In this document: in pieces, positions 52,805 through 61,576 of the stretch
How the letters are laid out: every line of letters begins with the position of its first letter
Position numbering within the stretch: the first letter of the stretch is position 1
DNA from: Sporolactobacillus sp. STSJ-5
Lineage (GTDB): Bacteria > Bacillota > Bacilli > Bacillales > Sporolactobacillaceae
Reading direction: 5' to 3'
DNA length: 64,000 nucleotides
NCBI RefSeq assembly: GCF_024385605.1
Contig: NZ_JANFOJ010000005.1
Location: forward strand, 62,001 to 126,000
Notes under the pieces: generated by a model
Told to the model about the DNA's origin: nothing
What the model saw: only the letters and a program-made list of their open reading frames with translations
The model's database searches: none
Position numbers and translations under genes: made by a program

Positions 52805-55135
52805 TTATTCATTTATATTTCGTGAAGGATGTACACGTCTGCGGTAAAATAAGCGTTCTGATGACAGATAGACTGCAAACACAGCTGCCGAGAACAGAGC
52901 AATCACCGCACCGGATGCAAGCCCCGGTGTCCGATAATTGAATCGGATGTGGTTCTCACCATCGTTGACCGGAACAATCATCATTCCGTCTGCATCAATG
53001 ATCGGTACAGAGATACCATTGACCTTGGCAGACCAGCCTTTGTCATAGGGAACGCTGAAAAAAGCAAATTTGTCCGTATTTGCCTTAATCTCTGCTGAAA
53101 AACCTCGGTGATCGCGACGGAACGAAGTCGACGATTCCTTCGCACGTGTCTGAAGATCCTGCCGATACTCTGCTTTTGTAGTCGTAAACATCTCGGACTC
53201 AGGCAGAGGCACAAGATAATTTTTCACCTTGGATACGTCACTGTCCTTAATAACCACTGCCCGGAGCATGACCTGCGGCTTATAATCATCCGTAATATGT
53301 TGAAACTGACTTTGCGTAATATAGTAGTCATAGGTAAAACCGATCGGTAAAACATCCTTGTTTTCATAGACATAGACCATCCCGGTACCGTTATAAAATT
53401 TCGTGTAGAGCGGGTAGCCTTCCATTTTTACCGTATTCACGAAAAAACGCTCAGAAAGTAATGGTTTGAGTGCATACGCATCCGTTGGAATGATCGTCTT
53501 CACCCCTCTGGGCGATCCGATTGACTTGTAAAATTCGAAAATAGATCCGTTCACCATACTGGTAAATGAATTAACCGTCGGCAAACCGGCAACCATTGCC
53601 AAATTCCATCCGTCATCACTGATACCGATGCGGTAGTCCTCCGTTTTCGGCAATCGCTGTTTCAATTCCCTACCTGTTTTGACCACAGTATCTTGAATGG
53701 CCTTTCCATCCTGATAATCATAAATACTGTGCGTCGCAAAAATATTGAAAAGTCCTAAACCGGAGCAAAAAATCACGGTCAAGGTCAGAGCGGATGCATG
53801 CCAGTGTTTGGCGCTGCGAAACCGCCAAACGAGATAATAGGTAGCCGCCAGTCCTGCCGCCGCTGCAGCCAAGTAAAAAAGGAATTGGTCATAGTGATAG
53901 ACGGCGCTCCGCTGCGTCTCGCTCCAGGGATAGAAAAGAAGAAAAGCAGCCAGAGCCGCCAATGCGGATGCGCAAATCAGTAAACTTTTTTTCAATGGTA
54001 TGGTCTCTCTCTGCTCGAGAGCCACCGCTGACATCAGGGCCATGACGAGCACAGGCATATAAAACCAGCGCGCGTAATACGACGCATTCAGAACATAGAA
54101 CACGCTGTTTAGGAGCGGCACCCCCGCCATGATCAGGCAGCCGATCATCAGCCGCCGCATCCAATTTCTGCGACCGAGCATCAAAGCAAGCATCAGAACC
54201 GGACCGAACAAGGGCAAATAAGCGCTGCTCGATGAGAAATCCGACGGAAAGATTGCCGACTGATGCGGCATCAGATCCGCAGGCATGAGAAACGCTTTAA
54301 TAAGCTCAAGATAACGGCTGCCCGTATAAACAAGTGCGTTTGGTCCGTACAAGAATGATTCCAGACGCGGATTCTGAAGGGTAAACAGGATGGCTGGAAC
54401 AAATAATAGGCTCGCCATCCCGATTCCAAGCACGCCTTCCCAGACAATTCTCGGCAGGCGACGCAGATACAACTTCCAATCCTCCGACAAATAACGCAGC
54501 ACATAGTAGAGAATCAAAAAGAACACTTCGCCAATGAAGAAAAAGAAGTTCAAGGCAGCGTTCAAGGCGACAGCCGCAGCGAACCAGCCCTTTTTCCGAT
54601 CCAGCATCAGCCGGTCAAATCCGGCAAGGAGCAGCGGGAAAAAGGCGACCACATCATGGAAATGATTAAACATCAGATTGACCGCTGAAAATCCGGAAAA
54701 GGCGTATAGCAGCGCGCCAATCATAGCATATCTGCTGTCCGACACATAGCGGCGCATATAACCGTACGCCGTCATCCCGGCCACGCAATACTTTAATAAA
54801 AACATCGGACCGATGACATACGGAAAAAGTGAAGCCGGAAACAGCAAGCTCAGCCAGAAAAAAGGACTTCCCAACGTGTAAAAGCTGTAGGAAGCGATAA
54901 AATTGCTGCCGAGATCTGTTGACCAGTTCCAAAACCAGTCTCCGCTCTTGATCGCATGGTTGCTCAACATATTAAATGGAATCTGTTGATAGTTAAAGTC
55001 TCCGACTAATGTGAATAAGCCTTTATTGGCAATAATCGATGGGAGAAACATAATTCCGGAAGTGACGAGACAAAGTAGAAAGACCTTCATATAATCAGAT
55101 TGAACAATTTTTTTCATAAACGCAGAACGCATCAC
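52805..55135 (-). CDS. YfhO-family membrane glycosyltransferase (GT-C type)
   Basis: A 776-aa protein: about 12-13 TM segments over residues 15-470, then an extracytoplasmic beta-rich domain and a final TM near the C-terminus. The first outer loop holds LVGDFNYQQIPF, where GT-C enzymes carry their catalytic aspartate, and HFHDVVAFFPLL follows. YfhO/CsbB systems glycosylate lipoteichoic acid outside the membrane. AAGGAG lies 10 nt before the GTG at 55135 (ATG at 55132 is equally possible). No CsbB-like partner is adjacent. Confidence 0.87.
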   Translation of the reverse strand: MMRSAFMKKIVQSDYMKVFLLCLVTSGIMFLPSIIANKGLFTLVGDFNYQQIPFNMLSNHAIKSGDWFWNWSTDLGSNFIASYSFYTLGSPFFWLSLLFPASLFPYVIGPMFLLKYCVAGMTAYGYMRRYVSDSRYAMIGALLYAFSGFSAVNLMFNHFHDVVAFFPLLLAGFDRLMLDRKKGWFAAAVALNAALNFFFFIGEVFFLILYYVLRYLSEDWKLYLRRLPRIVWEGVLGIGMASLLFVPAILFTLQNPRLESFLYGPNALVYTGSRYLELIKAFLMPADLMPHQSAIFPSDFSSSSAYLPLFGPVLMLALMLGRRNWMRRLMIGCLIMAGVPLLNSVFYVLNASYYARWFYMPVLVMALMSAVALEQRETIPLKKSLLICASALAALAAFLLFYPWSETQRSAVYHYDQFLFYLAAAAAGLAATYYLVWRFRSAKHWHASALTLTVIFCSGLGLFNIFATHSIYDYQDGKAIQDTVVKTGRELKQRLPKTEDYRIGISDDGWNLAMVAGLPTVNSFTSMVNGSIFEFYKSIGSPRGVKTIIPTDAYALKPLLSERFFVNTVKMEGYPLYTKFYNGTGMVYVYENKDVLPIGFTYDYYITQSQFQHITDDYKPQVMLRAVVIKDSDVSKVKNYLVPLPESEMFTTTKAEYRQDLQTRAKESSTSFRRDHRGFSAEIKANTDKFAFFSVPYDKGWSAKVNGISVPIIDADGMMIVPVNDGENHIRFNYRTPGLASGAVIALFSAAVFAVYLSSERLFYRRRVHPSRNINE

Positions 55136-55404
55136 GACACAGTAACTCCTTGTCTTTCATTCTCGCAAATTCGATTCATAACTTTTATTTTACAACAGTG
55201 GAATGAGTTATAAAGTTAAAATAGTTGGAAGATTCATTGAAAACGTGTTAAGTTTAACATCATATCATTCGTAAGTATCGTAAAATTGTGGGATGATTAG
55301 ATGATCAATTCATGGGAGAGAGCAGGAATTTATTTTCGAATGATGCACTCATTTCGTTATACAAAGACTAAATCACCGATTTACATTAAGAGAGGTCATC
55401 GTAC

Positions 55405-56100
55405 ATGAACTTCGATATCCGACCGCTCATTACAGCGTTAGAAATCCATCAAAACAAAGAAAACGCCCAGCCAATGAAACACTACATGCGCGATCAATTC
55501 CCGTTCTTCGGCATTAAAGCTCCCGATCGGCGCGCCATCGTCCGCGATTTTATTAGAAATTATGGATTACCTGAATCGGACCAGCTTCCCCTTACAATCA
55601 AACAATTATGGAATCTTCCCATGCGGGAATGCCAGACAGCTGCGCTTGATTTGCTCGGATATGCTAAAAAGCAGCTGAAGGCTGATCATATGCCGCTATT
55701 GGAATGGCTGATCGTCACGAAATCATGGTGGGATACGGTCGACTATATTGCGCCTCAATGCTGCGGAACACTTTTTAAACACGATCCGTATTTGATTGAA
55801 CTTTATGCGGACAAATGGATTGTTAGCCAAAATATATGGCTTCGGCGGGCGGCACTATTACATCAGTTGAAGTACAAGCAGATGACTAATGAAGCGCGCT
55901 TATTTCGATACATCCTGCTGAACGCGGACTCCGATCAATTTTTCATTCAAAAGGCAATCGGCTGGGTCCTTCGGGAATATTCAAAAACCGATCCGCATGC
56001 CGTGCAGCTTTTCATTCAGCAACATGAACTTAAACCTTTGAGCACTCGAGAAGGATTGAAATGGCTGAATCGCCATTATCTTAAAAGTAAAGGAGAATAA
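55405..56100 (+). CDS. AlkD-like DNA alkylation repair protein
   Basis: The 231-aa HEAT-repeat protein matches DNA alkylation repair enzymes: YMRDQFPFFGIKAPDRRAI at residues 27-45, LPMRECQTAALDLL, SWWDTVDYIAP with the catalytic aspartate, and IWLRRAALLHQL...KAIGWVLREYSK. AlkD excises 3-methyladenine and 7-methylguanine without base flipping. AGAGAGG precedes the ATG. The aldo/keto reductase gene starts 6 nt after its stop, so they form an operon. Confidence 0.9.
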   Translation: MNFDIRPLITALEIHQNKENAQPMKHYMRDQFPFFGIKAPDRRAIVRDFIRNYGLPESDQLPLTIKQLWNLPMRECQTAALDLLGYAKKQLKADHMPLLEWLIVTKSWWDTVDYIAPQCCGTLFKHDPYLIELYADKWIVSQNIWLRRAALLHQLKYKQMTNEARLFRYILLNADSDQFFIQKAIGWVLREYSKTDPHAVQLFIQQHELKPLSTREGLKWLNRHYLKSKGE

Positions 56101-56106
56101 TCATTC

Positions 56107-57012
56107 ATGGAATGGAACGATGATGAACTGAACAGCGCAATGCGAGAAATGAATAGACGGTCAATTAAGCTGCCTGACGGGGCTGAAATTCCGGTGATCG
56201 GCCAAGGTACTTGGCATATGGGGGAAGATCCGTTTAATCGCGCCTCGGAACAGGAAGCGCTCCGCCTCGGCGTTCGTTTGGGCTTAAATCTTATTGATAC
56301 AGCGGAGATGTATGGCGAAGGGCGATCCGAATCGCTCATTGGTGAATCAATCACTGACATTCGTGACGATCTCTTTCTTGTAAGTAAGGCCTATCCCAAT
56401 CATGCGACACGGAAAAAGCTTGCAGCAGCATGCGATCAAAGCTTGAAACGGCTCGGCACCGATCATCTTGATCTTTATTTGCTGCATTGGCGCGGGGCGA
56501 CACCTCTCGAAGAAACAGTCCGAGGAATGGAAGAATTGAAACGTGCCGGTAAAATTTTACGCTGGGGCGTCTCTAACTTCGATACGAAGGATATGCAGGA
56601 TCTATGGTCCGTTCCGGAAGGGAATAATTGTGCTGTAAATCAAATTCTCTATCATCTCGGCTCGCGCGGAATTGAGTATGAACTCCTCCCTTGGATGCGT
56701 GAGCACCATGTTACGGTCATGGCTTATTGCCCTTTGGCTGAAGGTGGGTCCCTTAAATCTCAACTGCTTAAAGACCCTGCCGTCGTTAAAGCTGCTACCA
56801 ATCACCAGGCAACGCCGCTCCAAATTCTACTTGCCTGGGCAATCCGTAATGCTGAAACCGATGGAATTGTTGCTATTCCTAAAGCTGGTCGTCCGGAACA
56901 TGTACTGCTGAATGCGCAGGCTGCAGCAATCCGACTGTCCAAAGAAGAACAGCATTCACTTGAGCTCGCGTTTCCGCATCCGTCCCGCAAACTGCCGCTG
57001 GATATCGTTTAA
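56107..57012 (+). CDS. Aldo/keto reductase
   Basis: A 301-aa (beta/alpha)8 NADPH-dependent enzyme with catalytic Asp and Tyr in LIDTAEMYGEG, Lys in LVSKAYPNH and His in YLLHWRG; the cofactor site IPKAGRPEHVLLNAQ is near the end. It reduces carbonyl compounds in the cytoplasm. AAGGAG lies at the end of the alkD gene, 9 nt before its ATG. Pairing with a DNA repair enzyme could reflect protection against reactive aldehydes, but this is inference. Confidence 0.9.
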   Translation: MEWNDDELNSAMREMNRRSIKLPDGAEIPVIGQGTWHMGEDPFNRASEQEALRLGVRLGLNLIDTAEMYGEGRSESLIGESITDIRDDLFLVSKAYPNHATRKKLAAACDQSLKRLGTDHLDLYLLHWRGATPLEETVRGMEELKRAGKILRWGVSNFDTKDMQDLWSVPEGNNCAVNQILYHLGSRGIEYELLPWMREHHVTVMAYCPLAEGGSLKSQLLKDPAVVKAATNHQATPLQILLAWAIRNAETDGIVAIPKAGRPEHVLLNAQAAAIRLSKEEQHSLELAFPHPSRKLPLDIV

Positions 57013-57032
57013 GGTACACCATAAAAATCAAC

Positions 57033-57083
57033 GAACTGAGCCTCAAAAATTGGATTTCATCATCAATTTTTGGGGCTCAGTTC
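57033..57083. terminator. Long bidirectional terminator
   Basis: GAACTGAGCCTCAAAAATTG pairs with CAATTTTTGGGGCTCAGTTC (one mismatch) around an 11-nt loop. It separates the alkD operon from the convergent SAM hydrolase gene. Confidence 0.88.
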
Positions 57084-57126
57084 ACAACTTAACGGAATTT
57101 TTATTTTTATCGAATTTTATGCTTGT

Positions 57127-57966
57127 TTACGCCTTTTCGATGGATATATGCCAATTTGTTCCTGTACCGATGCTGTACGCCTTCGCAAATGATCCTTGGT
57201 TAATGGCAATACCGATATTTTCAAGCGAATTGATGTAGAGTAATGGTTCGCCGATTGCCACCTCAGCAAAGGAACGCGCAAACACCATTGTATTTTTATA
57301 AACCGTACGCGTATCGTTCTTGATTTTGATCACCAATCGATCGCCGCGTGCCACGTCTAATTCATGAAAAAGATTGTGATCGATATTTGTCCAAAGATTG
57401 CCGAATCGAACGTCAAGAACATCAATCGTTCCAACTACCTGGCTGCCTTCACGATACGAGGGAATAATCGGCAATTCAACAAGTGAATCAACCGGAACGG
57501 GCACTCCAAACTGTTCATAATTAATAATCCCGGAAGCCAGCTTTGCACCATTGAATGCATAGATATCCCTTCCAAAGAACGTAAATGATTCGCCCGCTGA
57601 AGGTAATTTATTTGCTTTTTCATCGAAGGTACGCACACTCTCGATACCCTCGATTCGTTTAATATGCGTGAGCGTACCATTGTCCGGAGTGATGATGAAT
57701 TGGTTGCGTCGTGTTCGAGCGATCACACTGCGGCGTGCGGCGCCGACTCCGGGATCAACAACGGATACAAACACCGTTCCCTCTGGCCAGTAATCAATGG
57801 TTTGACGCAATCGGTAGGAGGCTTCCCAAATATTATACTGTGGGATGTCATGTGTCAGATCATATATTTTTAATGTCGGATCGACTGAATTCGCTACACC
57901 GTACATTGCACACACTGCGCCGTCCACAAGTCCGAAATCCGTTTGAAACACAAGAGCTTTACCCAT
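57127..57966 (-). CDS. S-adenosylmethionine hydrolase (DUF62, adenosine-forming)
   Basis: A 279-aa protein with the family pattern: LVFQTDFGLVDGAVCAMYGV at residues 5-24, the DLTHDIPQYNIWEA stretch, VFVSVVDPGVGAARRSV and FITPDNGTLTHI. The Asp/Arg/His triad that activates water is thus represented. The enzyme splits SAM to adenosine and methionine. The ATG at 57966 is 8 nt after AAAGG; a GTG at 57975 is possible. A T-box leader directly upstream implies control by uncharged tRNA. Confidence 0.88.
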   Translation of the reverse strand: MGKALVFQTDFGLVDGAVCAMYGVANSVDPTLKIYDLTHDIPQYNIWEASYRLRQTIDYWPEGTVFVSVVDPGVGAARRSVIARTRRNQFIITPDNGTLTHIKRIEGIESVRTFDEKANKLPSAGESFTFFGRDIYAFNGAKLASGIINYEQFGVPVPVDSLVELPIIPSYREGSQVVGTIDVLDVRFGNLWTNIDHNLFHELDVARGDRLVIKIKNDTRTVYKNTMVFARSFAEVAIGEPLLYINSLENIGIAINQGSFAKAYSIGTGTNWHISIEKA

Positions 57967-58011
57967 TCCAATCACCTTTCCTTTTCCTTATTCTTAACTT
58001 TTTTCTCAACC

Positions 58012-58300
58012 AAAAACCCCCATCCTTAATCGATTGACTAAGGACGGGGGTTATTCCGCGGTACCACCTTGTTTTTACCGGACACTCACGTGACCGATCT
58101 CAGCGAGTACATCTGCACGAATGGTGCGTATACTCCGGTTTTTGCAACAAGAACCTTAACTCGTCATGACTTAACTTCGGAAAAAGCCGTCGTTCGGTCA
58201 TGCAGCTCAGAGGCCATGTTCGAGATTTGTTTTTACTCCTTTTCACCAAACGGAGCTCTCTGTGGAAAAACGGTACACTCTCTACTTCTTCTCTTCATCG
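58012..58300 (-). ncRNA. T-box leader, candidate Met specifier, upstream of SAM hydrolase
   Basis: Read on the minus strand, the T-box signature GGTGGTACCGCGG (58068-58056) is followed by a terminator, AACCCCCGTCCTTA pairing with TAAGGATGGGGGTT and then TTT (58052-58013). Upstream lies a stem I region with CAGAG...CCTCTGAG; the expected specifier place reads GAAC-ATG-GCC, giving ATG (methionine). The UGGU bulge in the T-box would fit a tRNA with A at the discriminator, as in tRNA-Met. The regulated gene starts 46 nt after the terminator. Confidence 0.85.
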
Positions 58301-58322
58301 CTTTTTTTATTTTTGTACATTT

Positions 58323-58351
58323 ATTATTAGTCGTCTTAAAACGATTGTCAA
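58323..58351 (-). promoter_or_regulatory. Promoter of the T-box transcript
   Basis: TTGACA (58351-58346) and AATAAT (58328-58323) on the minus strand are spaced 17 bp. The -35 lies just downstream of the stop of the YczE-like gene, so the T-box unit is transcribed on its own. Confidence 0.75.
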
Positions 58352-58358
58352 GCAATTG

Positions 58359-59045
58359 TTATGCTTTTGAGTGCTTTACCCTATGAAACACTTGCGGCAA
58401 ATGAACATGCATGTGCTGCATTGCTTCACGATTCAAGTGCAGATGAATGCAGCGATCAAAAAACAGGATAAAATAACCCATGCACAGGAAACTGACCGCC
58501 GTTCCAAAATTAATGCCAAGTAATTGATGGCGGAACAGCCCGATAGACAACCCTAATGCGAGAGGAATGCCAAGTGAAATACGCTGTGCAAGCACTACAT
58601 TACCCTTCAAATAGTTCTCACGCAAGATTTTAAGCAAATCATCAAAGGGGTGAAGCACCAGGTTGACTTTAAAATAGATGGACAGCGCCGCTGCAATACA
58701 AAGAACACCGAAGACACAAACACTAATGCGAAGCACCCAGCCGTTCAGCGTCACCGATTGCATAACAAAGAGCCATGCATCAATTAAATAACCGAAGGAC
58801 AGCATATAGAGAAAATTAAACACATCCTTGATTCCATTCCAATGCCGTCTGAGAAGATCATCTGCGATCAGAACGATAATGCCCATAATGATCAGGACAT
58901 TTCCCACCGTCAAGCCTGTAGCATTCGAAATATTGATGCTCGCCGCCGTCCATGGTGCCGAACCGAACGCTGCCTTCACCGTCAGTGCATTCCCGAACGC
59001 ATTCAAGAATACGGAAAGAAACAGCCAAAACACACCTTTTGCCAT
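58359..59045 (-). CDS. YczE/YitT-like integral membrane protein
   Basis: A 228-aa protein with five to six TM segments and the YczE pattern GNALTVKAAFGSAPWTAASINI near the N-terminus, with YFKVNLVLHPFDDLLKIL in mid-protein. The family is widespread in Firmicutes; YczE has been linked to surfactin/PKS-NRPS expression but its molecular role is unknown. A histidine-rich tail (HMHVHLPQVFHRVKH) might bind metal. Monocistronic. Confidence 0.78.
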   Translation of the reverse strand: MAKGVFWLFLSVFLNAFGNALTVKAAFGSAPWTAASINISNATGLTVGNVLIIMGIIVLIADDLLRRHWNGIKDVFNFLYMLSFGYLIDAWLFVMQSVTLNGWVLRISVCVFGVLCIAAALSIYFKVNLVLHPFDDLLKILRENYLKGNVVLAQRISLGIPLALGLSIGLFRHQLLGINFGTAVSFLCMGYFILFFDRCIHLHLNREAMQHMHVHLPQVFHRVKHSKA

Positions 59046-59282
59046 TGCTTTTCATTCCTCCATCAAGCTGTCATGTCATTGTCACCGCCGAGGGTCAGGT
59101 CATCTCTTCCTTTTCACCGTCTGTCAAACTTCCATCCTAGTTATACAACCAAATGCATGAACACGCATTATTTTTGCTTATCACGGTTCGGAAGCTTGAA
59201 AAATAAACTTTAATTTCTTACTCACACATTCTATCAAGTTCTGTCTAAAAATGTAACCACTAATTTACCTGGAAGTGCAATA

Positions 59283-59321
59283 AATAAATAACGAGGAAAA
59301 AAGCATTCACTTTTCCTCGTT
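59283..59321 (-). terminator. Terminator of pepV
   Basis: AACGAGGAAAA (59290-59300) pairs perfectly with TTTTCCTCGTT (59311-59321). The remaining sequence of 59046-59374 shows no gene. Confidence 0.85.
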
Positions 59322-59374
59322 ATAACTATTGCTATTCTATGCAATTAGGTTTTGATAATCGCTTAGGCATCCAT

Positions 59375-60781
59375 TTATTTTTCAAGATTTCCCAGTTCAG
59401 CCATTGCGTCCGCATAAATTTCCGACGCAAGCAGCAGATCGTCCACCTTGACATGTTCATCCACTTGGTGACCGGTGTACGGATAGTTCGGCATGCAGGC
59501 ACCGAACGCAACTCCGGCATCAAGATATTGAGCATAGGTGCCGCCTCCGGATGTCAGTAATTCAACATCCTTAAGACCCATATGTTTTTCATAAACGTTC
59601 TTCAAAATTTGTACTGCCGGATGCTTCGGATCCATGTACAGCGGTTTGCTTGTTCCAAGTTCTCCGATAGAAAGGCCAAGCTTCTCAATTGAAGCGGTGA
59701 GCGTCTTGGTTAATTCATCTAATGACGCTTTGATTGGGCAGCGAATATCGAGCGAAACGGTACCGCCTTCTTCTCCAAAACGGATGACACCGGCGTTCAC
59801 GGTCAGTTCACCGGAAATGTCGTCATGATACTTAATTCCAAGACGTTCGCCGCCGAAGTCGTTATTCAGCGTATCAGCAAGCAAATCAACAAATGCCTTT
59901 TCTGTTGGAATAAGCGGCAGATCTTTTAATGCGGCAGCGAGCAGAAATGCCGCATTAACACCCCCAGCCGGCTCCGATCCGTGTGCCGATTGACCTTTTA
60001 CTGTCACTTTTATTCCCTGTTCTGTTTTTTCCTCAGTGAACGGTACCTTTTTTGCTTTGAGTTCATCTTGAACATGTCCGGACCATTTTTCTGCTTCCGT
60101 ACCTTTCAATATAGCGTAAGCCTGGTCTGGAACCATATTGATGCGTTCGCCAGAGTAGAAGGAAGCGATATGCACCGGAGCGTCACCGGCAGCCTGCGGG
60201 AGTTTGATCCAGGCGCGAATCTGACCTTTTTCAGCAAAAATCAATGGGAATTCTGCATCAGGAGCAAATCCGAACAGTGACATAGGTTCGAGTTCATTGT
60301 ACTTTACCATACATTCGCAGCCGCTCTCTTCGTCTGTTCCGATCACAAGGCGGATTCGATTTTTAACGGGTACGCCGGATTCCTTCAATGCTTTGAGCGC
60401 GTAATAAGCGGCCATCGTCGGGCCTTTGTCATCAATTGCTCCCCGTGCATAAAGAGTACCGTTTTCAACGTATGCGGTAAACGGATCATGCGCCCATTTG
60501 CCGGTCGCAGGCACGACATCCACATGACCGAGCACTGCAATGTAATCCTCAGCATCTTCCGGACCGTACTCAATGTAGCCGGCGTAGCCCTGGAGCATTT
60601 TTGTGCGGAATCCGTCTCTGTCACCCATTTCCAGTATTTTTTTCAATGCAGCAAGCGGACCCGGTCCGAATGGTGCGCCCTCCTTTGCCTGAGTTGCATC
60701 CTTCGTGCTCGGAATCGAAATGAGCGCGGAGAGATCTTTCAAAAATGCATCTTTATTTGCCTTAACATTCAATTGACTCAT
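59375..60781 (-). CDS. pepV: Dipeptidase PepV (M20 family)
   Basis: A 468-aa dizinc peptidase with LGHVDVVPATGKW, LYARGAIDDKGPTMAA, VIGTDEESGCECM and PDAEFPLIFAEKG, and the lid-domain GQSAHGSEPAGGVNAA. It cleaves dipeptides with unblocked N-terminus in the cytoplasm. The ATG at 60781 follows AAGGACGG; the 24-nt longer version lacks a site. Monocistronic. Confidence 0.93.
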   Translation of the reverse strand: MSQLNVKANKDAFLKDLSALISIPSTKDATQAKEGAPFGPGPLAALKKILEMGDRDGFRTKMLQGYAGYIEYGPEDAEDYIAVLGHVDVVPATGKWAHDPFTAYVENGTLYARGAIDDKGPTMAAYYALKALKESGVPVKNRIRLVIGTDEESGCECMVKYNELEPMSLFGFAPDAEFPLIFAEKGQIRAWIKLPQAAGDAPVHIASFYSGERINMVPDQAYAILKGTEAEKWSGHVQDELKAKKVPFTEEKTEQGIKVTVKGQSAHGSEPAGGVNAAFLLAAALKDLPLIPTEKAFVDLLADTLNNDFGGERLGIKYHDDISGELTVNAGVIRFGEEGGTVSLDIRCPIKASLDELTKTLTASIEKLGLSIGELGTSKPLYMDPKHPAVQILKNVYEKHMGLKDVELLTSGGGTYAQYLDAGVAFGACMPNYPYTGHQVDEHVKVDDLLLASEIYADAMAELGNLEK

Positions 60782-61013
60782 TTTTTTACCGTCCTTTTTA
60801 TCCAATTGTTACGATGTTTGCAAAGTACTCAAGCTATGGCCAACGATCACAAACATTCATCTATTAAGCATTCTAGCACAAAGCAGTAAGCAAGGAAAAA
60901 TCCGGAAAAAGTAAATGCTGCTTAACTCAGCAACTATTGAGTAAATCTCTGTTGCATGGTAAAGACGTACTGCGCAGTATGCAGTGAAGTTAATGAGAAA
61001 AGTGGTGAAATAC

Positions 61014-61400
61014 AAAAGTTAAAGCTAATCCGTGAAAAGTGAAAGCTAATGATGGAAAACTTAAAGCCAACCTACCGAAAGTGAAAGCTAACCTCAAAAG
61101 TTAAAGCTAATTTGAGAAAAGTGAAAGCCAACAATGGAAAACTTAAAGCCAATCCTCCAAAAGTTAAAGCGAAATTATGAAATTCACAAAATGTATGGAC
61201 AATCGCGTTACTCTGCTTCATTCGGTCTAACTTTCACCAGGTTCGGTCTAACTTTTATCGGGTTCGGACTAACCTTTCACGGGTTTGGTCTAATTTTTAT
61301 CGGATTCGGTCTGACTTTTTGGGCGTTCGGTCTAACTCCTTCTCTTCGGTTGAAATTTCCAGAAATTCGGTTCATCTTTTCGTTCGTTAGGTTGAACTTT
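61014..61400. repeat. Two opposed arrays of about 21-bp tandem repeats
   Basis: 61014-61179 holds eight imperfect units like AAAAGTTAAAGCTAATCCGTG. 61221-61346 holds six 21-bp units like TTCGGTCTAACTTTTATCGGG, decaying to about 61400. The reverse complement of the second unit shares AAAAGTTA(G/A) with the first, so the arrays are related and face each other across about 40 bp. The 795-bp gap 60782-61576 contains no credible gene. Confidence 0.8.
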
Positions 61401-61530
61401 AGCTGATTTAAATCAGCCCTTGCTGCACATCTTCTGTCTACTGCGAACTAAAAAGATAACAAATCGTTTCCCAGTAATTCTTAATTAATGAACCATAGAT
61501 TATGATCGGGACACTGTGTAAAATTTCAGC

Positions 61531-61561
61531 CAAAAAAAGCGGATAGGTTCGCCTATCCGCT
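61531..61561 (-). terminator. Terminator of manC
   Basis: AGCGGATAGG (61538-61547) pairs perfectly with CCTATCCGCT (61552-61561), TTCG-type tetraloop, then TTTTTTT on the minus strand. Confidence 0.92.
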
Positions 61562-61576
61562 CAGCTTGCATCGTTT

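Noticed and set aside
61014-61346. Possible CRISPR array
   Set aside because: Units are continuous 21-bp tandem repeats with no spacers, unit sequence drifts, and no cas genes are near.
61134-61406. 90-aa open frame with repeated FGLTF segments
   Set aside because: It is produced by the 21-bp tandem repeats (seven codons per unit); no ribosome site and no conserved protein character.
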